Below, piece after piece: positions 52,253 to 62,264 of a stretch of DNA of 64,000 nucleotides (positions are counted from its first letter, which is position 1; the number at the start of each line of letters is the position of its first letter). The position numbers and the translations under genes were made by a program. The stretch spans positions 62,001 to 126,000 of the forward strand of contig JACKII010000001.1 in NCBI GenBank assembly GCA_020638555.1. The letters run 5' to 3'. The stretch comes from Alphaproteobacteria bacterium (lineage in GTDB: Bacteria > Pseudomonadota > Alphaproteobacteria > Bin95). A model generated the notes under the pieces. It was given only the letters and a program-made list of their open reading frames with translations, searched no databases and was not told the DNA's origin.

Positions 52253-55200
52253 TCAGAAATCGCGCCGCCACTTCACGCCGACCGACGAGTTGCCCTGCAC
52301 GCCGGCCTCGCTGTCGACCACAATGTCGTCCAGCACCTCCACTTCGACCCGCACCTTGGGCGGGGTGCCGTCGATGGGCTGGGTCGCGCCGACGAACACC
52401 CCCTCGGCCACGTTTTGGCCGACGGTGACGCCGGTGCTGTCGCCGCTGTTGTCGACCCGCAGCACGTCCAGGCCGATGGCGCCGCGCACCCGGTCCAGCG
52501 TGCCGGCGCCGCCATCCATCAGCGTCGCGATGCCGTTGGCCAGGTCCAGCGCCTGCAACGGCGACAGCGACTGGGCCGACTGGCCGAACAGCAGGCGCGG
52601 CATGATCTCGCTCTGCGGCAGGCTCGGCGTCGAGGTGAAGTCCATGGTCGGTTTCGAGGCCGGGCCGGTGATGGTGATGCCGCCGGTAATCCCGTCTGAG
52701 GTCCGCAACAGGGCCACGTCCAGTGCCGGATCGACGGCGGTCGGGTCGGAGAAGCTGATCTGGCCGCGATTCAGGTCGAACGCCTTGCCCAGCAGCGACA
52801 ACTGCCCGCGCACCTTGTCGATCGAACCGGTCACCCGCGGCTTGCTGGCGGTGCCGCCGACCTTCAGGTCCATCTTCCATTCGGAATCGAGGCCGCGCCC
52901 GCGCACGAACAGATTGCCTGGCGCGTGCACGCGGATATCCAGGCCGATCCGCCCCTCTTTCTTCGGCTTCGGCTTCGGCTTCGGCGCGCCCTTCACCCGC
53001 ACCTCGCCCAGTTCGGCGATGGAGGGCGGCACCGCGTGCACCAGCCGGATTTCGGCCCGGTCCACCAGCACGTCGCCCTTGACGTCCGGGTGGGTCAGCG
53101 TGCCGGTGGCCTTGATCGCGGCGGTGACGAGTGCGGTCGCATCGGCCCGGCGCACCAGCAGCGCCTTCTTCGTGTCGATGGCCGCGTCCAGCGCCGTGCC
53201 CTGCACCGCCACATGCCCGGTCACCGGCGCGCCCGACGGGTCTTTCGCCTCCAGCGTCACCTTGTAGGTGCCGTCGGCCCCGACCGAGGAGCGGGCGTTC
53301 AGATCGGTCAGCACCGTGCCGACCTGCAAATTCTCATAGCGGCCGTTGGTGATGTCCGTGCGCCCGGCAACGGTCGGGGCGCCGAACGTGCCGCCCAGGG
53401 TCAGGTCCACATCGGCCGCGCCGGCCATGTAGTTGTCCGCCGCCGGCACCAGCGCCCACAGCCGTTCCAGCCGGCCCTGCCAGCGCACATGGCCCGCCAG
53501 CGGCGCGCTCTTGCGCGGCTGCGGCACCAGCCCGCCCGGGCGCAGGCCCAGCGTGCCGTCCACCCGGATCGGATCGCCGAAATTGCCGCTGATCGCCGCC
53601 GAGGCCTTGGCCTCGCGCCCGTCCCAGGCCGCGGTGACCTGGGCGCCGAGGGCATTGCCCTTGCCCGGCAGGTCCGCCAGTTGCAGGTCGGTGAAGCGCA
53701 GGTCGGCCGAGGCCGGGGCGCGGCTGTCATAGTCGACCTTGGCGTCCAGCCTGCCGCCCTCGATCGGCAGGCTCGCCAGCTTGGCGAGCGGGCCCAGATC
53801 GCCGAAAGTCGCGGTCAGCGCCGCCTTCAGCCGCTGGCCCAGCAGGTCGGCCTTGCCGGCGATCTCGCCGCCCGGCACGCCGAGGCGCAGCCCATCCACC
53901 CGGGTGCGCCCCTGGCCGGAGGTGAGCGTGAGCGGCTGCAACAGCCGTGCTTCCGTCGTGTCGTGGCTTGCCGTCAGGCTGGAAACCGTCACCGTCAGCG
54001 GCTGGCCCAGCAGGTCCAGCACCGCCGCGCTCTCCGCCGCGATCGGCTTGTCGTCCGGCGCCTTGCCCGCCAGCTTCAGCGCCAGCGCGGCCTTGTTCAA
54101 CGGCCCTTTCAGGGTCAGGTCCACGGGGCCGAGCCGCGCCTTGCTGGCCTCGATCCCCTCGCCATGGACGGTGGCGTCGACCACCGGCACCGCGCCCAGC
54201 GCATCGCGGAGCGCCGCCTTCACCGTCAGCCGCGACAGCCGGGCGGACGCGGCCCGGCCGTTGGCGAGCGTCATCGCCACGGTCGCATCCTGCCGGCCCT
54301 GGACCGGCTGCAAGGCCAGGCTGCCCTCCGCCCGGCCGGCCAGATCCGTGCCAGCCAGCCTGGCGAGCGTTTTCAGGTCTGCGGCCCGCCAGTTGAGGCG
54401 GCCTTCCACCAGCCCCGCCGCCAGATCGGCGCTGACCGGGCCGTCGCCGGCGGCGGCGACGCCCAGCGCATCCGCCGTCAGCCCGGTCACCGTCAGCGAG
54501 TCGCCGGCCAGCCGCAGGTCGGCGGTGGCCTTGACCGGGCCATAGTCCACCGTATTCGCCGCCAGCCGCACCGCGCCGGTGATCGCCTTGCCCAGCGCGA
54601 TGTCGTGTTGCAGGCGCGCATTGCCCACCCGCCGGCCGTCCATGGCGAAGTTTTGCAACTCCGTCGCCGCCTTCAGCCGCGCCGTCGCGAACGGCCCGGC
54701 GAAATCGCCTTTCGAGACCACCGCGCCCGCCGCCTTCACGTCATAGGGGCCCGCGACCGGCGTCAGGTCCGGCACCCGCACCTCGTAGTGCAGGTCCAGG
54801 GTCTGGTCCGCCAGTTCCACCGTGCCGCCGGCCTTGCCGGTCAACACCGGCCCGTCCAGCGCCAGATGCTCCAGCGTCAGGGTCTTGCCCGCCAGTGCGC
54901 CGGCCAGGTCGAGCGTCACCGGCCGGCCCTTGGCCAGATCGAGCTTGTCGGCCAGCAACCGAGCCGCCGCGCCCTGCACCTGGAAGGCCAGATCGCTGCC
55001 GGCCAGCGTCACCTGGCCCTTCACGTCCAGGTCGTCCACGGCCAGGGCGTCGGCGCGCACGCTCGCCAGCCGGAACCGGCCGTCGCCGGTCAGCCTGTCG
55101 GTGGTGCCGCCGACCTTGCCGTCGAAATGCAACCCCTCCACCGTGCCGAACGCCACCAGCGGATCGCCCAGCCGGTCCACGTCGATCTTGGCGGTGGCGT

Positions 55201-56233
55201 CGACGGCGCCGGAGCCGGGGTCGAACGTGCCGGCGGCCTGCACCTGGCCGAAATTCAGGCCCAGCACCAAGTCGCGCAGGTCCAGCACCCCGTCCTCGCG
55301 GGCGGTGAGGTCGGCGCGCAGGCCGACCGGATCGGCGAGCCAGGGCGCCGCCTGCGCCTGCAACTGGCCCTCGGCCTGGGCCCAGACATCCAGCGTCACC
55401 GCCAGCGGCTGCACCGAGGCCACGCCCACCTCGCCCTGGACCCGGCCCATGTCGTCGATCTTGGCGGTCATCTGCGCGCGCCAGTCCGCCACCGGCGCCT
55501 CGCCCTGCACCTGCACGTCGGCGGCGGCATCGGGCGGCAGGCCCGCCAGTTCGGCCACCACGCCGCCCGGCGCCTCGTGCGCGTTCAGCACCAGGCGCAG
55601 CAGGTCGGTCTGGAAATTGCGGGTGTAGTCGAAGCGGATGGTGCCGGTCACGGCGTCGGTGCGGTCCAGGCTCAGCGCCGCCGACTGCACGTCGCCCTCG
55701 TCCCGAAAATGGCCGCCGGCGTCGAAGGCCAGCGGGCTCGGCCCCAGCACGCCGCCGGCGATGCGCACGCGGGTCAGCTTCATGCCCTCCACCGTCACGG
55801 CGATGGGCGAGCGCGGCCAGGCGAGCCGCCCCGCCGCGGCGTCTTCCGCCGGCTTCTCGGCCGCCGGGTCCGGCGGCGCCGGCACCGGCTTGCGCAGCAC
55901 CTCGACATCGTCCGCCGTCAGCTTGGTGACGAACACCTCGCCCTGGACCAGCCGCGACGGGTTCCAGTTCATCGACACCTTGCCGATGCGCAGCCACACG
56001 CCCTGGGCGTCGGCAATGCTCACGCCCAGCAGATCGGTGCCGCCTTCCTCCGGGTCCTCCACCTTGTCGACGGTGATTTCCAGCGAGCCGGGCACGTTGA
56101 TCTGGTCCAGCGCGAACTGGATCAGCGAGTTTTTCAGCCCGAACAGCGACAGTGCGGCCGCCGGCGCCGGCAGCAGCGGCGCGGCGGCCAGCGTCAGGAC
56201 GAACAGCAGCGGCAGAAAGCGACGGCGGCTCAA
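52253..56233 (-). CDS. tamB: Translocation and assembly module TamB
   Basis: 1326-residue inner-membrane-anchored periplasmic protein. A signal anchor (about residues 5-28, LPLLFVLTLAAAPLLPAPAA) is followed by a very long beta-rich region and the conserved C-terminal TamB domain ending in GVTVGQNVAEGVFVGATQP and SVGVKWRRDF. TamB works with TamA in moving lipids and autotransporter proteins to the outer membrane. The gene overlaps the tamA stop by 4 bp (ATGA), so the two are translated together. Length is in the normal range for TamB (about 1200-1500). Confidence 0.92.
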   Translation of the reverse strand: MSRRRFLPLLFVLTLAAAPLLPAPAAALSLFGLKNSLIQFALDQINVPGSLEITVDKVEDPEEGGTDLLGVSIADAQGVWLRIGKVSMNWNPSRLVQGEVFVTKLTADDVEVLRKPVPAPPDPAAEKPAEDAAAGRLAWPRSPIAVTVEGMKLTRVRIAGGVLGPSPLAFDAGGHFRDEGDVQSAALSLDRTDAVTGTIRFDYTRNFQTDLLRLVLNAHEAPGGVVAELAGLPPDAAADVQVQGEAPVADWRAQMTAKIDDMGRVQGEVGVASVQPLAVTLDVWAQAEGQLQAQAAPWLADPVGLRADLTAREDGVLDLRDLVLGLNFGQVQAAGTFDPGSGAVDATAKIDVDRLGDPLVAFGTVEGLHFDGKVGGTTDRLTGDGRFRLASVRADALAVDDLDVKGQVTLAGSDLAFQVQGAAARLLADKLDLAKGRPVTLDLAGALAGKTLTLEHLALDGPVLTGKAGGTVELADQTLDLHYEVRVPDLTPVAGPYDVKAAGAVVSKGDFAGPFATARLKAATELQNFAMDGRRVGNARLQHDIALGKAITGAVRLAANTVDYGPVKATADLRLAGDSLTVTGLTADALGVAAAGDGPVSADLAAGLVEGRLNWRAADLKTLARLAGTDLAGRAEGSLALQPVQGRQDATVAMTLANGRAASARLSRLTVKAALRDALGAVPVVDATVHGEGIEASKARLGPVDLTLKGPLNKAALALKLAGKAPDDKPIAAESAAVLDLLGQPLTVTVSSLTASHDTTEARLLQPLTLTSGQGRTRVDGLRLGVPGGEIAGKADLLGQRLKAALTATFGDLGPLAKLASLPIEGGRLDAKVDYDSRAPASADLRFTDLQLADLPGKGNALGAQVTAAWDGREAKASAAISGNFGDPIRVDGTLGLRPGGLVPQPRKSAPLAGHVRWQGRLERLWALVPAADNYMAGAADVDLTLGGTFGAPTVAGRTDITNGRYENLQVGTVLTDLNARSSVGADGTYKVTLEAKDPSGAPVTGHVAVQGTALDAAIDTKKALLVRRADATALVTAAIKATGTLTHPDVKGDVLVDRAEIRLVHAVPPSIAELGEVRVKGAPKPKPKPKKEGRIGLDIRVHAPGNLFVRGRGLDSEWKMDLKVGGTASKPRVTGSIDKVRGQLSLLGKAFDLNRGQISFSDPTAVDPALDVALLRTSDGITGGITITGPASKPTMDFTSTPSLPQSEIMPRLLFGQSAQSLSPLQALDLANGIATLMDGGAGTLDRVRGAIGLDVLRVDNSGDSTGVTVGQNVAEGVFVGATQPIDGTPPKVRVEVEVLDDIVVDSEAGVQGNSSVGVKWRRDF

Positions 56234-58134
56234 AACGCTTGTCCAATCGAGAAGTAGATCTGGAAGGAATCGTCGACGCTGCGCGGGTTCAGCGGCACCG
56301 CGACATCGGCCCGGATCGGCCCCAGCGGCGAGTAGTAACGGAAGCCCAGGCCGGCAGAGAACTGCATGCCGCTGCTGAAGGTCGGCACCACGTCCTCGCT
56401 GACGGAGGCGGCGCCCGCGAACACCGCCAGGCCGAAATCGCCATAGACCTGCGCCCGCAACTCGGCCACCGCCTCCACCACCGACCGGCCGCCGGTGGGG
56501 TCGTCGTGCGAGTCCAGCGGCCCGATCTTGCGCTCGGCATAGCCGCGCAGCGAACCGCCGCCGCCGGCATAGAGCCGCCGGCCGGCCGGCACGTCGCTCA
56601 GGTCGCCGGACAGAATGCTGCCCAGGCGCGTGCGCACCGCCGCGATATAGCGTTTCTTGCCGGTCAGGTCGAAATAGCTCGCGCCGTTCAGTTCGGTCAG
56701 AAGAAACGGCGTGAACCGGCTGTCGAACCGGCCCATGAACGGCGTCGTCGCCACGTGCAGGCGGATGCCCTTGGACGGGTTCAGCAGGTCGTCGCTGTTG
56801 TCGTACTGCGCGAAGGCGGGCATGCCCACCAGATAAGCCCGGCCCTCGGCATCGCTGGAGGTGGTGTCGGTCACCTCGGCCAGGCCGCCCAGGCCCGCCC
56901 GCCAGAACCGGCTCAACTGCCGTTCCAGGCCCAGCGTCAGGGTGATGCCGGTCTCGTCGAAGGCATCGTCCTCGATATGGCGCAGCGACACCTGGCCCAC
57001 CAGGTCCTGCTTGTTGCGCCGGAACTGGGGTTTGCGCAGCTGGCCGTCCAGATGCTGTTCCGACGCCGTCACGTCCGTGGTCAGGCGCAGGGTCTCGTTG
57101 GCGCCGAACAGGTTGCGATGGTCGAACTCCGCCTTGGCGCCGGGGCCGAGATCGGTCGAGTAGTTGACGCCGACGGCGATGGAGCGAAAGGGCCGCGGCT
57201 CCAGCCGTGCGGTCACCGGCGCGGCGCCGGGGGGCGGCGCGGTCTCCGGCAGCAGCACCGAGCCGGCATTGAACAGGCCGGTGCCGATCAGGCTGCGCTG
57301 GTATTCGGTCAGCTTGACGGTATTGACCGGCTCGCCCTTCTTCCAGGGCAGATAGGTGCGCAGATAGGCGTCGTCGATGCCGGTCGCCCCCTGGATCGAC
57401 AGGTCGCCATAGGTCACGAGCGGGCCGGTGTCGATGCGGCTGGTGACCTGCATGGTCGCGGCTTCCGGGTCGATCTCCGCATCGCGCTTGATCAGGCGGG
57501 CATAGGGATAGCCCACGGTTTTCAGCGCGCCCACCACCTGTTCCTCGGCCGCAAGGATCCCGGCCGCCTCCGCCGGCTGCCCCACCGGCGAGCCGAAATG
57601 CGAGTCCGCCTTTTTCGGCATGGCCTGGGCCAGCGGGGTCGGCGTCAGCAGGAAGGTGTGTTCGCTCAGAACGTAAGGGCGGCCCGGCTGCACCGTGACG
57701 GTCACGGCGGCGCTCTTGCCGTCCTCGCCCGCCGCCACGTCCACGCGGGCATCGCCCTCATAATAGCCGTGCGAGCGCAGCACCTTCTGCACCACCGTCC
57801 GGTCGTCCTGCGCCCGGCGGCGCAGCAGCGCCAGGCTCGGCGCGCCGTTTTCCTGATAACGGTAGAGCGCCAGCGCCTTTTCCAGGTCGGCGGCGACGGC
57901 ATCGTTCGGCGCGTCCTTCACCGCGACGGTGTAGGACGCGATCTCGACCGGCTCGTCGATGGCCGGCGGCGCGTCCTCGGCCAGGGCCGCGGGCGGCAGG
58001 GTCGTCGCCAAGCCCATCGCGGCCAGCGACAGCAAGGCAAAGGCTCCAAACGCGGAGAAAGGGGTCAAGGGTCGGTCCCATGGCGTCAACGGGCAGACAA
58101 AGGCTGGGCCGGTGCGCTGCGATGCGCAGCACAC
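56230..58134 (-). CDS. tamA: TamA-type outer membrane assembly factor
   Basis: Outer membrane beta-barrel protein of the BamA/TamA family. The N-terminal part has POTRA-like repeats (about residues 60-260), and the C-terminal half is a 16-strand-type barrel with YAGGGGSLRGYAERKIGP, the conserved barrel motif, and a C-terminal aromatic ending YFSIGQAF, as expected for outer membrane insertion. A hydrophobic signal (about residues 28-50, SAFGAFALLSLAAMGLATTL) precedes the body; the listed ATG 58134 gives a leader that is a little long, and TTG codons at residues 16 and 23 are possible alternatives. It stands upstream of tamB. Confidence 0.9.
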   Translation of the reverse strand: MCCASQRTGPAFVCPLTPWDRPLTPFSAFGAFALLSLAAMGLATTLPPAALAEDAPPAIDEPVEIASYTVAVKDAPNDAVAADLEKALALYRYQENGAPSLALLRRRAQDDRTVVQKVLRSHGYYEGDARVDVAAGEDGKSAAVTVTVQPGRPYVLSEHTFLLTPTPLAQAMPKKADSHFGSPVGQPAEAAGILAAEEQVVGALKTVGYPYARLIKRDAEIDPEAATMQVTSRIDTGPLVTYGDLSIQGATGIDDAYLRTYLPWKKGEPVNTVKLTEYQRSLIGTGLFNAGSVLLPETAPPPGAAPVTARLEPRPFRSIAVGVNYSTDLGPGAKAEFDHRNLFGANETLRLTTDVTASEQHLDGQLRKPQFRRNKQDLVGQVSLRHIEDDAFDETGITLTLGLERQLSRFWRAGLGGLAEVTDTTSSDAEGRAYLVGMPAFAQYDNSDDLLNPSKGIRLHVATTPFMGRFDSRFTPFLLTELNGASYFDLTGKKRYIAAVRTRLGSILSGDLSDVPAGRRLYAGGGGSLRGYAERKIGPLDSHDDPTGGRSVVEAVAELRAQVYGDFGLAVFAGAASVSEDVVPTFSSGMQFSAGLGFRYYSPLGPIRADVAVPLNPRSVDDSFQIYFSIGQAF

Positions 58135-58193
58135 CTCGCTACGGCCGCTCCTATGTAGTCACTCTTGCGTAACGCTGTCACCATCACCAGGGC

Positions 58194-58223
58194 CCCGCCG
58201 GTAAAATTCCGGTTACCGGCGGG
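58194..58223. terminator. Strong hairpin after soeB-like gene
   Basis: CCCGCCGGTAA (58194-58204) and TTACCGGCGGG (58213-58223) form a perfect 11-bp stem with an 8-nt loop, 10 bp past the minus-strand soeB stop and upstream of tamA. There is no T tract on the minus strand, so it may slow or process the transcript rather than terminate it. Confidence 0.5.
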
Positions 58224-58232
58224 CGCAAACCC

Positions 58233-58955
58233 TCAGAGCGACAACACCCGGTCCAGCCATTTCAGCACGCCCTTCGGCTCGCCCCGCTCCTCCGGCAGCG
58301 CCGCGTGGCGCGAGGCCGCCTCGCGCGGCGGCAGGTATTTGTTGGTCGGCTGGTAGCCCAGTTCCGGCATCAGGTCATAGCCGCCGCGCTCGGCCACCAG
58401 TTGCGACACCGGCGAGGTCGGGTCGCCCAGATCGCCAAAATGCCGCGCGCCGGCCGGACAGGTGGAGACACAGGCGGGCACCCGCTCGTCCTCGGCCAGG
58501 TTCTCGTTGTAGATGCGGTCGATGCAGAGCGTGCATTTCTTCATCACCCCCTGGTCCGCGTCGAACTCGCGCGCGCCATAGGGACAGGCCCACGAACAGA
58601 GCTTGCAGCCGATGCAGGTCTCGGCGTTCACCAGGACGATGCCGTCCTCCTCGCGCTTGTAGCTGGCGCCGGTCGGACAGACGGTGACGCAGGCCGCATC
58701 CTCGCAATGCAGGCAGGATTTGGGGAAGTGGACCGTGCGCCCGGCCGCGCCGTCGCCCGCCTCGTAGGAGTGGACGCGGTTGAACCAGACGCCGTCCGGC
58801 GCGGCGCCGTACGGGTCCTGGTCGGTCAGCGGCGCCGAATGGCCGCCGGTGTTCCATTCCTTGCAGTTCACGGCACAGGCGTGGCAGCCGACACAAATGT
58901 CCAGGTCGATGACCAGGCCGAGCTTTTTGGCGGTGGCGGAGGGAAGGGCGGTCAT
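58233..58955 (-). CDS. soeB: Sulfite dehydrogenase-type iron-sulfur subunit
   Basis: 240-residue ferredoxin-like subunit with four [4Fe-4S] binding groups: CVGCHACAVNC, CLHCEDAACVTVC, CIGCKLCSWAC and the split set CTLC plus CVSTC. This is the DmsB/SoeB type that passes electrons from a molybdenum subunit to a quinone-reducing membrane subunit. The soeA-like large subunit gene lies upstream on the same strand, separated by 154 bp that hold a family C repeat. No membrane (SoeC/NrfD-type) subunit gene follows; the next gene is tamA. The name is by similarity to SoeB; other Mo-enzymes share the pattern. Confidence 0.85.
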   Translation of the reverse strand: MTALPSATAKKLGLVIDLDICVGCHACAVNCKEWNTGGHSAPLTDQDPYGAAPDGVWFNRVHSYEAGDGAAGRTVHFPKSCLHCEDAACVTVCPTGASYKREEDGIVLVNAETCIGCKLCSWACPYGAREFDADQGVMKKCTLCIDRIYNENLAEDERVPACVSTCPAGARHFGDLGDPTSPVSQLVAERGGYDLMPELGYQPTNKYLPPREAASRHAALPEERGEPKGVLKWLDRVLSL

Positions 58956-58982
58956 GGCTTAGCTCTCTGCGAAAATCCTGGC

Positions 58983-59079
58983 GTCATTGCGAGGCGCAGC
59001 CGAAGCAATCCAGACCGCCGCCCGTGCGGGCTGAGGCTTTGCCTGGATTGCCCCATCGCCTGCGGCTCCTCGCAATGAC
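58983..59079. repeat. Family C palindromic element
   Basis: GTCATTGCGAGG at the left and CCTCGCAATGAC at the right form the outer inverted ends, with inner AAGCAATCCAG and CTGGATTGCCC. It occupies the gap between the soeA-like and soeB-like genes. A well-known type of alphaproteobacterial intergenic palindrome; only one copy is in the window. Confidence 0.75.
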
Positions 59080-59109
59080 AGAATGGGAGGAAGGGCGCGC
59101 ACTTGGATG

Positions 59110-61962
59110 TCACGCCCGCTTGGCGCCATAGCGCAGGATCGCCGGCCGCGGCGTCACGCTCCGCGGCGGCTCCAGCGGCGCGTAGCGGGGCGCCACATGC
59201 TCGGCACTGACCTTTTCGATGCGCACGCGCAGGTCGTACCACGCCGCCTGCCCGGTCACCGGGTCGGCGTTGGCGGTCTTGCCGTCCGGCAGCAGCTCAC
59301 CGATCAGATGGTTGAGCAGGAAGCCCTTTTCCGTCTCGACCGCGTCGTCGGCCAGGTTCCAGGCGCCCTTGCGCTTGCCGATGGCGTTCCAGGTCCAGAC
59401 CGTGTTCGGGTTCACCCCCTCCATCAGCTTCACCGGCGCAACGATGGAGCCCTGGTGCGAGGTCAGCCGCGCCCAGTCGCCGTCGGCGAGGCCGTGCTTC
59501 TCGCCCAGCACCCGCGGGATGAACAGCGGCGCATAGCCGTGGATCTGGCGCAGCCAGGCGTTCTGCGAACCCCAGGAATGGTACATGGCGGCCGGCCGCT
59601 GCGTCACCGCGTGCAGCGGGAAGTCCTCGGCCTTGACCTGGCTTTCCTCGAACGGGGCATACCAGATCGGCAGCGGGTCGAAATAGCGGACGATCCGCTC
59701 CCGCTCCTCCTCCGGCGGCAGCACCGCGCCATGGCCCTGGCCCGCCAGCCGGAATTTCTGCAACGGCTCGCTATAGAGCTGCATGACGATCGGGTTGGAA
59801 TTGGGGATGAAGCCCAGCCCCGCGGACCATTCCAGATAGTCCTTGTTCGCGTGCTTGAAATAGAGCTGGCTTTCCGGCAGCTCGTACTTCCAGAAACAGC
59901 CGTTTTCGATATAGCGCTGCAACTGGTTCGGGTTCGGCGCACCGCGGCCCTGGCCCTCGCCGTCCAGGCCGCGGAAGCCGGCGAGCGGCCCGATATCCGC
60001 CGCGCCGCGGGTGTGGTTCACCAGATAGTCCGGATAGCCGCCGGGGAATTTCGCCGTGCCGTCGTCCTTGGTGAAGGCCGGCAGGCCCAGCCGGTAGCCC
60101 AGTTCGATCACCACGTCCTGGAACGGCCGCACATCGCGGTTCGGCTGCACCACCGGCTGGCGGATCGCATCCGCCGGCCCGTGCGCGTCCGAGATCGGCC
60201 GGTCCAGGATCGAGACCGCGTCCCAGCGCTCCAGATAGGTGGTGTCCGGCAGGATCAGGTCGGCATAGGCGATGGTCTCGGACCAGAACGCGTCGGAATA
60301 GATGATGCGCGGGATTTTGTACTCGCCCGTAGCCTCGTCCTTGTCGGTCAGCATTTTCAGCGTGCCGCCGATATTCATCGACGAGTTCCAGCCCATGTTC
60401 GCCATGTACATGAACAGGGTGTCGATCTTGTAGGGGTCGCCGGCCCAGGCGTTGTGAATCACCAGATGCATCAGCCCGTGCGCGGCCACCGGCGCCTTCC
60501 AGCTATAGGCGTGGTCGATGCGCACCGGCCGGCCGTCGCCGTCGAGCAACAGGTCTTCCGGCCCGGCGGTGAAGCCGAGCGGCGGCCCCGGCAGCGGCGT
60601 GTTCGGCGCCAGATGCTCCGGCCGGCCGGCGGGCTTCGGCCCGGGCGGCGCCGGGCGCGGGAAGGGCGGCTTGTAGCGGAAGCCGCCCGGAACGTCGATC
60701 GAGCCGATCAGCATCTGCAACAGGTGCAACGTGCGGCAGGTGTGGAAGCCGTTGGAGTGGGCGGAGATGCCCCGCATGGCGTGCAGTGCCACCGGCCGGC
60801 CCACCATCTGCTCGTGCCGCTTGCCGGTCCAGTCGGTCCAGGCGACATCCAGCGTCACGGTTTCCCGGAACGCCACTTGGGCGATCTCGGCCGCGACCTG
60901 GCGGATCGTGGCGGCCGGGATGCCGCAGCGCTCGGCCACCGCGTCGGGCGCATACTCGTCGGCCAGATAGCGCTCGGCCAGAAGATGGAAGGCGGGCACG
61001 GCCTTGGCCCCATCGGGCAACGTCACCTCGCCCACCAGCGCCGGCTGCGTGCCGGGCGACTGCGCCTTCACCGTCGCGTGCGCCACCTGATCCCAGGCCA
61101 GCGGCGCGCCGTCCTCGTCGCGCACGAACAGGCCGTCATTCGCCGCGCCCGGCGCCTGCCGCACCAGCCAGGTGGCGTTGGTGTAGCGCGCCAGATACTC
61201 CAGGTCGATCTGGTCGGTGCGCAGCAATTCGTGCACCAGGGCCAGCACGAACAGCCCGTCCGTGCCGGGACGGATGCCGAGCCACTGGTCGGCAATGGCC
61301 GCATAGCCGGTGCGCACCGGGTTCACCGCCACCACCTTGGCGCCGCGCCCTTTCAGCTTGCCGAGGCCGGTCTTGATCGGGTTCGAGTCGTGATCCTCGG
61401 CAATGCCGAACATCATCAAATACTTGGTGTGTTCCCAGTCCGGCTCGCCGAACTCCCAGAACGAGCCGCCAATGCTGTAAATGCCGCCCGCCGCCATGTT
61501 GACCGAGCAGAAGCCGCCATGGGCGGCGAAGTTCGGCGTGCCGAACTGCTGCGCCCAGAAGCCGGTCAGCGACTGGCTCTGGTCGCGGCCGGTGAAGAAG
61601 GCCAGCTTCTTCGGGTCGTCGTTGCGGATGGCCGAGAGCCATTGCGTCGCCGTCTGCATCGCCTCGTCCCAGGAGATTTCCTGGAACTCGCCGGAGCCGC
61701 GCGGCCCGACCCGCTTCAGCGGCTTGGTCAGTCTGGCGGGCGAGAGGTGGTGCATGATCCCGGCCGAGCCCTTGGCGCAGAGCACGCCCTTGTTCACCGG
61801 ATGCTTTTTGTTGCCCTCGATATAGCGGATATCCCCACCCTTCAGATGGACTTTGATCCCGCAGCGGCAGGCGCACATATAGCAGGTGGTGGTCTTGACC
61901 TCGTCCGAGACGGTCGGCGAGGTATCGACCTGCTCCGGCGGGCCGGCGAGGGATTCGAGCAT
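59110..61962 (-). CDS. soeA: Sulfite dehydrogenase-type molybdopterin subunit
   Basis: 950-residue molybdopterin guanine dinucleotide enzyme of the DMSO reductase family. The N-terminal [4Fe-4S] site is CYMCACRC (Cys27-Cys34) with Cys62 in LCAKG, and Cys152 in HGGFCSVNMAAGG is the likely Mo ligand. The sequence resembles SoeA, the cytoplasmic large subunit of the sulfite:quinone oxidoreductase, and no Tat signal is seen, which agrees. Start ATG 61962 has no obvious ribosome site. The downstream gene is the soeB-like subunit. Substrate identity (sulfite rather than polysulfide, tetrathionate or another oxyanion) is inferred and should be treated as provisional. Confidence 0.82.
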   Translation of the reverse strand: MLESLAGPPEQVDTSPTVSDEVKTTTCYMCACRCGIKVHLKGGDIRYIEGNKKHPVNKGVLCAKGSAGIMHHLSPARLTKPLKRVGPRGSGEFQEISWDEAMQTATQWLSAIRNDDPKKLAFFTGRDQSQSLTGFWAQQFGTPNFAAHGGFCSVNMAAGGIYSIGGSFWEFGEPDWEHTKYLMMFGIAEDHDSNPIKTGLGKLKGRGAKVVAVNPVRTGYAAIADQWLGIRPGTDGLFVLALVHELLRTDQIDLEYLARYTNATWLVRQAPGAANDGLFVRDEDGAPLAWDQVAHATVKAQSPGTQPALVGEVTLPDGAKAVPAFHLLAERYLADEYAPDAVAERCGIPAATIRQVAAEIAQVAFRETVTLDVAWTDWTGKRHEQMVGRPVALHAMRGISAHSNGFHTCRTLHLLQMLIGSIDVPGGFRYKPPFPRPAPPGPKPAGRPEHLAPNTPLPGPPLGFTAGPEDLLLDGDGRPVRIDHAYSWKAPVAAHGLMHLVIHNAWAGDPYKIDTLFMYMANMGWNSSMNIGGTLKMLTDKDEATGEYKIPRIIYSDAFWSETIAYADLILPDTTYLERWDAVSILDRPISDAHGPADAIRQPVVQPNRDVRPFQDVVIELGYRLGLPAFTKDDGTAKFPGGYPDYLVNHTRGAADIGPLAGFRGLDGEGQGRGAPNPNQLQRYIENGCFWKYELPESQLYFKHANKDYLEWSAGLGFIPNSNPIVMQLYSEPLQKFRLAGQGHGAVLPPEEERERIVRYFDPLPIWYAPFEESQVKAEDFPLHAVTQRPAAMYHSWGSQNAWLRQIHGYAPLFIPRVLGEKHGLADGDWARLTSHQGSIVAPVKLMEGVNPNTVWTWNAIGKRKGAWNLADDAVETEKGFLLNHLIGELLPDGKTANADPVTGQAAWYDLRVRIEKVSAEHVAPRYAPLEPPRSVTPRPAILRYGAKRA

Positions 61963-62107
61963 GGGGCAGGGGTCCGATAGGGCGGCGGTACGGTCAGACC
62001 TTCCATCCTAACGCCCACCGCGCCAAGGGCAAGCCGGTGACGCACGGGCTCCCGAGGATCGCAGCCGGGCCGGCCCGACTCCCCCGGCAGCACCCACCCC
62101 TCAAAGC

Positions 62108-62228
62108 TTCCCCGGAAGCGGCAAACGCACCCGAACTTCCCCGGAAGCGGCAGAGCCGCTATCCGGGGCCCCCCACCGAGCCGGCCCCGAAGGAGGTCCC
62201 GGCCCTCGCCTTCGGCTCGGCCGGGAAA
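62108..62228. repeat. Family A palindromic element, copy 5
   Basis: Two heads (TTCCCCGGAAGCGGCA, twice), the second closed by ATCCGGGG, are followed by GAGCCGGCCCCGAAGG and a closing GGCTCGGCCGGGAAA. It lies between the soeA-like gene and the universal stress protein gene on the same strand. Confidence 0.68.
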
Positions 62229-62264
62229 GCGGGGTATGGGCGTTTGGGAATTGGCCCGCCCGCC

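Noticed and set aside
52925..56257. A 1110-codon open frame antisense to tamB
   Set aside because: Arg/Ala/Gly-rich with no family motif; it mirrors tamB codon structure.
58156..58232. A complete intrinsic terminator after soeB
   Set aside because: The stem is strong but the T tract is missing on the minus strand; kept only as a hairpin.
59083..61980. A 965-codon open frame antisense to soeA
   Set aside because: Shadow of the real molybdopterin gene; low-complexity composition and no motif.
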